Part shown: positions 59,835-64,000 of the stretch, in pieces
Layout of the letters: each line of letters opens with the position of its first letter
Position numbering within the stretch: the stretch's first letter is position 1
Origin: Paludibacteraceae bacterium
GTDB taxonomy: Bacteria > Bacteroidota > Bacteroidia > Bacteroidales > Paludibacteraceae
Length of the DNA stretch: 64,000 bases
Direction of reading: 5' to 3'
Assembly (NCBI GenBank): GCA_016285885.1
Contig: JAEERP010000002.1
Location: 186,001-250,000, forward strand
The notes under the pieces: model-generated
What the model was told of the DNA's origin: nothing
Databases searched by the model: none
The model's input: the letters and a program-made list of their open reading frames with translations, nothing else
Translations under genes and position numbers: made by a program

Positions 59835-60695
59835 ATGAAAAAAATAATATATGTTTTAGGAATTATCGCATGTGCAATTGTCTGCGTATCTTGCGACACT
59901 CGAGATGACTGGTTCAAAGAAAAAAGTTCCGAGATTAAATTCTATATAAACTATCCAGACCACATTGATACGGTAGATGCCCATTACCCCACAATGCAAG
60001 AAATCACAATACGTACTGAAAAAGTTTATGGAAGTACTATCGAAACCGATGAAAGCGGATTCAGAGTATATCGTGAAATGTTGGGGCAAATTGATTTCAT
60101 CAAGCCATGGAGGGTGTATCTAGATCCCCAAAACCCCGGGACAGGAGACGCTCAAAAATTTAACATAGGATCTTCAAGCACACACAAAGAAAACGACTAC
60201 ACATTGATCAGTGGAATAACCCATGATGAAGTTCAATTGTTCGATTCGGACACATCTGCAAGACAATTGGGATATCGTTATTACATAATCGTATATGGTG
60301 ACCTCTTTTGGAATGAATATCCAATAAGAGTAAAGGTTAATATAATTGGGAATATAGCCCCCATTCCAGTAATAGCAATATCAGGAGAAGGAATGGAAAG
60401 GAAAATCGATTTAGGAAACAGCTACGACAAAGATGGCAGCGTAAGTAAATACGAGGTGTGTATTGATGGAAATATCATAGAATACAGGAAAAACGAAAAT
60501 CGTTACGAACAAAGAGAAGGATATTGGCAAAGCGGCAAAGCCGCATACGGAGGAACCTATATCACCGCCACATCCATAAATGTTTTCAACCACGTATTCC
60601 AAGAACCAGGTAAGCACACCATCTACTATCGTTGTTTGGACAACGAAGGAGCTTGGAGCACTTGGGGTAAAGAAACGGTCGAGGTGAGAGAGTAA
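59835..60695 (+). CDS. Lipoprotein with DUF-like beta domains
   Basis: 286 aa from ATG 59835 (a TTG at 59826 is in frame). Lipobox VCVSC near residue 19 marks a lipoprotein. The mature part is beta-rich: the AIPVIAISGEGMERKIDLGNSY-like stretch near 175-195 and a GSVSKYEVCIDGN segment suggest a PKD-like domain at the C-terminus (TIYYRCLDNEGAWSTWGKET). It sits between an OM barrel and a giant surface protein, likely one operon. Confidence 0.7.
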   Translation: MKKIIYVLGIIACAIVCVSCDTRDDWFKEKSSEIKFYINYPDHIDTVDAHYPTMQEITIRTEKVYGSTIETDESGFRVYREMLGQIDFIKPWRVYLDPQNPGTGDAQKFNIGSSSTHKENDYTLISGITHDEVQLFDSDTSARQLGYRYYIIVYGDLFWNEYPIRVKVNIIGNIAPIPVIAISGEGMERKIDLGNSYDKDGSVSKYEVCIDGNIIEYRKNENRYEQREGYWQSGKAAYGGTYITATSINVFNHVFQEPGKHTIYYRCLDNEGAWSTWGKETVEVRE

Positions 60696-60727
60696 TTCAT
60701 TGTATTTGATTTGAAAAAGCAAGCAAA

Positions 60728-63700
60728 ATGAAGAAAATAAAGACGTTGATATTATTGGTTTTGATGATGTTGAATGCATCATCTGTTTCTGCCGAAGATT
60801 ACGTGTGCGAAGATACTTATTGGGACTATTCGAATGATTGTTGCCATGTGAATATTCCTTCGAAAATATGGAAATATTATGGTTTAACATATACGCTTAC
60901 GGACAAAAAACAGCCCATAAGAATGTATTGTGCTAGAAAAGAAGTTAAATCTGATGGGGTCATTCCTCTCATAAGAGGAGAATACATGTGCTCGATTTCG
61001 GGGAAAGGCAAGCATGGCGCATGGGGGAAGCTCAAAGAATATTTGGTTTACAGCGTAAATGGAGAAGCCTGGAAACCCGTTATGGCTGACCCCTTATATG
61101 AAACGAGTTGGGATTTGGTAGAGGGAATGTATCATCATGATTTGGTGGATTCAAAATCCATTAATGTGTCCGTGTCAGGTCTTGTGGACGATAAAGATTT
61201 TGAGGGGAAAGATTATTGTACAATCCGATTTAAAGTGGTTGTGAATGTTCATGCAATTACAAGGTCAGATGATTGCGAAGATCCCCAAAAGAACATATGT
61301 ACGGAGATTATATCGGTAAAAGTATATAAATGTGATGGCGGTCAGATCCAAGGCGGGAAAGGGTATACTAGTACGCAATCTGCTGATAGTGATATACATA
61401 ATATCTATGCGGTGGATGATGGGAATGGATTGGAGATTTTGAACAAGGAACTCCCTACTATTTACAAATACGAGCCTCAGACTTGGATATGGAAGGTTTC
61501 TAACGTCTTCCAACAAGGTTCATGCGTTGTGGGTGAAGTGAGAAGTAGTGAAACTCCTCAGTATAATTATGGGAAAACCATATCTTATGATCAGCTTATA
61601 GGCATTTGTTCGGATTTAAATTTAGGGAACGAGGATGGTGGAGGATTAAAACCAGGGTCTGAGTTTTATGTGGAACGTGTTAACTATGTGAATGCAAATA
61701 TCAACTGTTCTAGTAATAGCTTGCATTTCAAGGTATATCCCGAGGTGTTTTTACCCGGGTTCGACTATCAGAAAGATACTGTGATATGTGAGCAGATTGG
61801 GAAAACACAGTCTTCGGATCAATGTTTTCGTGTAGAGGGCCGTAATGTAAATGTGCCTAGCGGATTTGATCCCAATGTATACGGATTCTCGTATCGATGG
61901 GAATATAAAGTAGGGAGCCAGAGTTGGCGAGAGTTGCCGATGGCAACCAATGGAGGATTTCAGTCTCTTTCTAATGATGAGTTGACAAATTACTCGGAGA
62001 CATTTGGACATGACCCGTCTCACCTTTATTTGAAAAAGGAAGAACTGAAACGAGGCATTCAATACAAATTTCGCCAAAAAGTAGTACTTGCTTCGTTTGG
62101 AAACAGGGAATTATATGCCTCAAATGGATTCGGGGAGATTAGGGTTCGTGTTTACGAAAACATAAAACGATCAGACTTCATTATGGCGGATTTCCCGAAG
62201 GTGTGTCAGAATGCGATGGTCGATACAGCGGTGAACATTCAGTTTAATCCATCCAACGATGATAAGTCCATTTATTCGATTCGGGATTTCGAGAACAATC
62301 GAAGTGGATTTAGGTATAGTATGTCTGCTGTTGGACTTTTGGAGGGTGAATTGTCTGAGGTGGCAAATGCAGAGGACTATCGTTTCCGCCTGAATGGCTC
62401 AGTGTCGGATAATGTCATTATTCGTGTGCGTGTGACGGACGGTTGTGGTACGAATGTGGATTTGAGCGACACAATGTGGATGAAAAAGAAACCTATTTTC
62501 CCTCCTTCCATGATTGAGGGGCTTAACTGCTCCGTCACGACTGCCAATGATAGAGTATACATAGCTGTGGCACAGGGGCAGAGCTCTGCAATGGTTTCAA
62601 TAAATGGAACCGACGAGGACTTCGACCGCAGCAAGTATTACATATCATTGGGGAAGGTTAGTGATAATGGGGAAATTATCTATGATGATTGGATCCTTAT
62701 GAACAAAACGGCGGGCTATGCTATCCAGCCTTCTGTCTATAGTTATGTAAAGATGAAAAAAGAGACTAATGGATGTGAGAGCGATGAGGTGGATTGCTTG
62801 ATACAGAATTGCGAGTCTTGGATTAATCAGATAGGAGTGGGCAATTCAATGGAAAAGGAATATCGGATATGTAAGGATGAAGGTAATCCTGCCATTCGCA
62901 ATAGTCAATTGAGAGGTGCGTACGGGGAAGAGAGTTATTCTTATAATTGGAAATATAGTAAAGATGGTGATGTGTGGACTATTATAGAGGGACAAACAGA
63001 GAAGAATCTGCCCGAGAATGTGATTAATCCTGTATCAGACACTTTCTATATTCTTCGGGAGGTGACATCGACGATGGGTTTGACCCAAATTAGCAACGCA
63101 AGCAACAGGGTGATGATTGTTAAGTATCACATGCCTTTAATTCATATATTGGTGAACGGATCGGACCAAAGGGAGAGAAAGTTCTGTTATGGGGAGAAGA
63201 TAAAAGTCACGGTTGAGGAATTTCTCCCTGACGGCGCAAAATCAGAAGGTGGTGATATGCGTTTCAACGTGTGCCGTCGGGATGCTAACAATAGATACAA
63301 AACTATCAACGACACATGGACGAGAGAACTAAAGGATTTGCCTCTCGAACTCACTGAAAATGAGACGTTGTATGGTGCGGTGGTGATGTGTGGCGATACT
63401 GCGTACACCGAGGCGTTGAACATAGCTGTAGGTAGGAGATTGGATGATTTTAGGGAGTCAATTGGAGCATGTAAGGTGAAAGGCGACAGCGTATTGATCG
63501 TCCTGCCGAGTATGTATGGTGTCTCGTACAGTTTCACATACGGAGATAAGGTATATCCTCCTACTGTGGATAGCCTATATGTGAGATTGCCAGAGGTTGG
63601 TAACGCATACTATGCCGTCACAGCGAGCGATGACGAGTGCAGTGTGAAGGTGCATAGGGAAATCATTGCGGAGGATATGCAAGAAAGGCTTACGCAACAT

Positions 63701-64000
63701 CCTCTGTCGTTGGACGAAGATTTGATTGACGGCAAAGTTTGTGCGGGGAGTAGTGTGACGATAAAAAGTGTGACTTTGGACGAAAGACAGGAAAACATGG
63801 TCTTCACTTGGTATGAAAATGGTGATAAACTCAAAGGTTCCTCTTCTTTGTACAGTTATGTTCCTCAACAGCCTGGAATGAGCAATATAATCGTTAGGCA
63901 GACCGATTACTATGTCATGGGCGCTGTGAGTAAAGAACTGTGCATGACCAAGTATGATACAATTCAGGTACAGACAATCCCACCTATAAAACTTGGTCCG
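60728..64000 (+). CDS. Large secreted surface protein with Ig/PKD-like repeats (3' end outside the window)
   Basis: The frame is open from ATG 60728 to the right edge: at least 1091 aa. Signal peptide (TLILLVLMMLNASSVSAED), then a cysteine-bearing N-terminal region (CEDTYWDYSNDCCHVNIPSK), followed by repeats of about 100-200 residues in which a cysteine-led strand and a W/F-Y-x-W strand recur (for example VCAGSSVTIKSVTL… FTWYENGDKL at the end). This is the pattern of Ig/PKD-type adhesins exported by the type IX system; the sorting tail would be beyond the edge. It begins 32 bp after the lipoprotein. Confidence 0.75.
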   Translation, partial: MKKIKTLILLVLMMLNASSVSAEDYVCEDTYWDYSNDCCHVNIPSKIWKYYGLTYTLTDKKQPIRMYCARKEVKSDGVIPLIRGEYMCSISGKGKHGAWGKLKEYLVYSVNGEAWKPVMADPLYETSWDLVEGMYHHDLVDSKSINVSVSGLVDDKDFEGKDYCTIRFKVVVNVHAITRSDDCEDPQKNICTEIISVKVYKCDGGQIQGGKGYTSTQSADSDIHNIYAVDDGNGLEILNKELPTIYKYEPQTWIWKVSNVFQQGSCVVGEVRSSETPQYNYGKTISYDQLIGICSDLNLGNEDGGGLKPGSEFYVERVNYVNANINCSSNSLHFKVYPEVFLPGFDYQKDTVICEQIGKTQSSDQCFRVEGRNVNVPSGFDPNVYGFSYRWEYKVGSQSWRELPMATNGGFQSLSNDELTNYSETFGHDPSHLYLKKEELKRGIQYKFRQKVVLASFGNRELYASNGFGEIRVRVYENIKRSDFIMADFPKVCQNAMVDTAVNIQFNPSNDDKSIYSIRDFENNRSGFRYSMSAVGLLEGELSEVANAEDYRFRLNGSVSDNVIIRVRVTDGCGTNVDLSDTMWMKKKPIFPPSMIEGLNCSVTTANDRVYIAVAQGQSSAMVSINGTDEDFDRSKYYISLGKVSDNGEIIYDDWILMNKTAGYAIQPSVYSYVKMKKETNGCESDEVDCLIQNCESWINQIGVGNSMEKEYRICKDEGNPAIRNSQLRGAYGEESYSYNWKYSKDGDVWTIIEGQTEKNLPENVINPVSDTFYILREVTSTMGLTQISNASNRVMIVKYHMPLIHILVNGSDQRERKFCYGEKIKVTVEEFLPDGAKSEGGDMRFNVCRRDANNRYKTINDTWTRELKDLPLELTENETLYGAVVMCGDTAYTEALNIAVGRRLDDFRESIGACKVKGDSVLIVLPSMYGVSYSFTYGDKVYPPTVDSLYVRLPEVGNAYYAVTASDDECSVKVHREIIAEDMQERLTQHPLSLDEDLIDGKVCAGSSVTIKSVTLDERQENMVFTWYENGDKLKGSSSLYSYVPQQPGMSNIIVRQTDYYVMGAVSKELCMTKYDTIQVQTIPPIKLGP

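Overview
The window looks like a chromosome segment from an anaerobic member of the Bacteroidales (Prevotellaceae or Bacteroidaceae-like). The evidence is: promoters of the Bacteroidetes type (TTTG or TTG, about 20 nt, then TAnnTTTG) in front of many genes; secreted proteins with type IX-style C-terminal tails; a Dcu-type anaerobic dicarboxylate carrier; a eukaryote-like CarB; and solitary DUF4143 and PDDEXK_9 ATPase genes. This assignment is inferred from gene content only; no rRNA gene is present.

The core (about 9.5-13.4 kb and 18.4-35.5 kb, all on the minus strand) is a sulfur-acquisition island built around nitrogenase-like enzymes. Operon 1 is cysK, nifB-like, nifX-like, nifH-like, a second nifX-like gene, nifD-like and nifK-like. 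Operon 2 is a divergent cysK-like gene, a second nifD-like gene and a second nifK-like gene. The Fe protein, NifB and both D/K pairs keep the cluster-binding cysteines, but there is no nifE, nifN, nifV, nifU or nifS. Between and beside these operons are: a reverse-transsulfuration pair (CBS-like and CGS/CGL), an LCMT-like methyltransferase, a MoeB/ThiF-like enzyme, DsrE-like and TusA-like proteins; a porin followed by a MetQ-MetN-MetI importer; a PatB-type C-S lyase; a second ordinary CysK; and CysE. The closest known parallel is the methylthio-alkane reductase system (MarBHDK), so I infer reductive C-S bond cleavage with the released sulfide or thiol captured by O-acetylserine sulfhydrylases.

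Two of the sulfur operons (CBS operon and porin-metQNI operon) begin with a 60-64 codon ORF ending in a poly-cysteine tail (…CCCRCCMP[IM]C), followed by a conserved non-coding block, a small hairpin and a U-run. The leaders are homologous to each other and have matching promoters. This is a strong candidate for cysteine-sensing translational attenuation and may be the least described element here.

Next to the island, 35.7-39.2 kb encodes vitamin B6 synthesis (PdxS, PdxT), a degenerate ThiD kinase-AraC regulator with two 15-bp direct repeats in the pdxS promoter, and CysE. PLP supply and O-acetylserine supply are thus next to the PLP-dependent sulfur enzymes.

The left end (0-9.2 kb) and 13.8-18.3 kb are AT-rich accessory DNA: a RelE-like toxin with its antitoxin, remains of a MntA/HepT module, a DUF4143 ATPase flanked by two 167-bp direct repeats carrying iterons, three tandem putAbiC-like membrane proteins, a membrane/coiled-coil protein with a KAP-like NTPase, and a PDDEXK_9 ATPase between two 47-bp repeats. 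Some of these may be phage-defence genes.

The right part (39-64 kb) holds an FAD oxidoreductase, a Dcu carrier, a secreted GH5 glycanase, AmtB, then purF-like, pyrG and a fused carA-carB (glutamine-dependent nucleotide synthesis), followed by secreted, lipoprotein and mobile-element-like genes and a large surface protein running off the right edge. No tRNA, rRNA or CRISPR array was seen.
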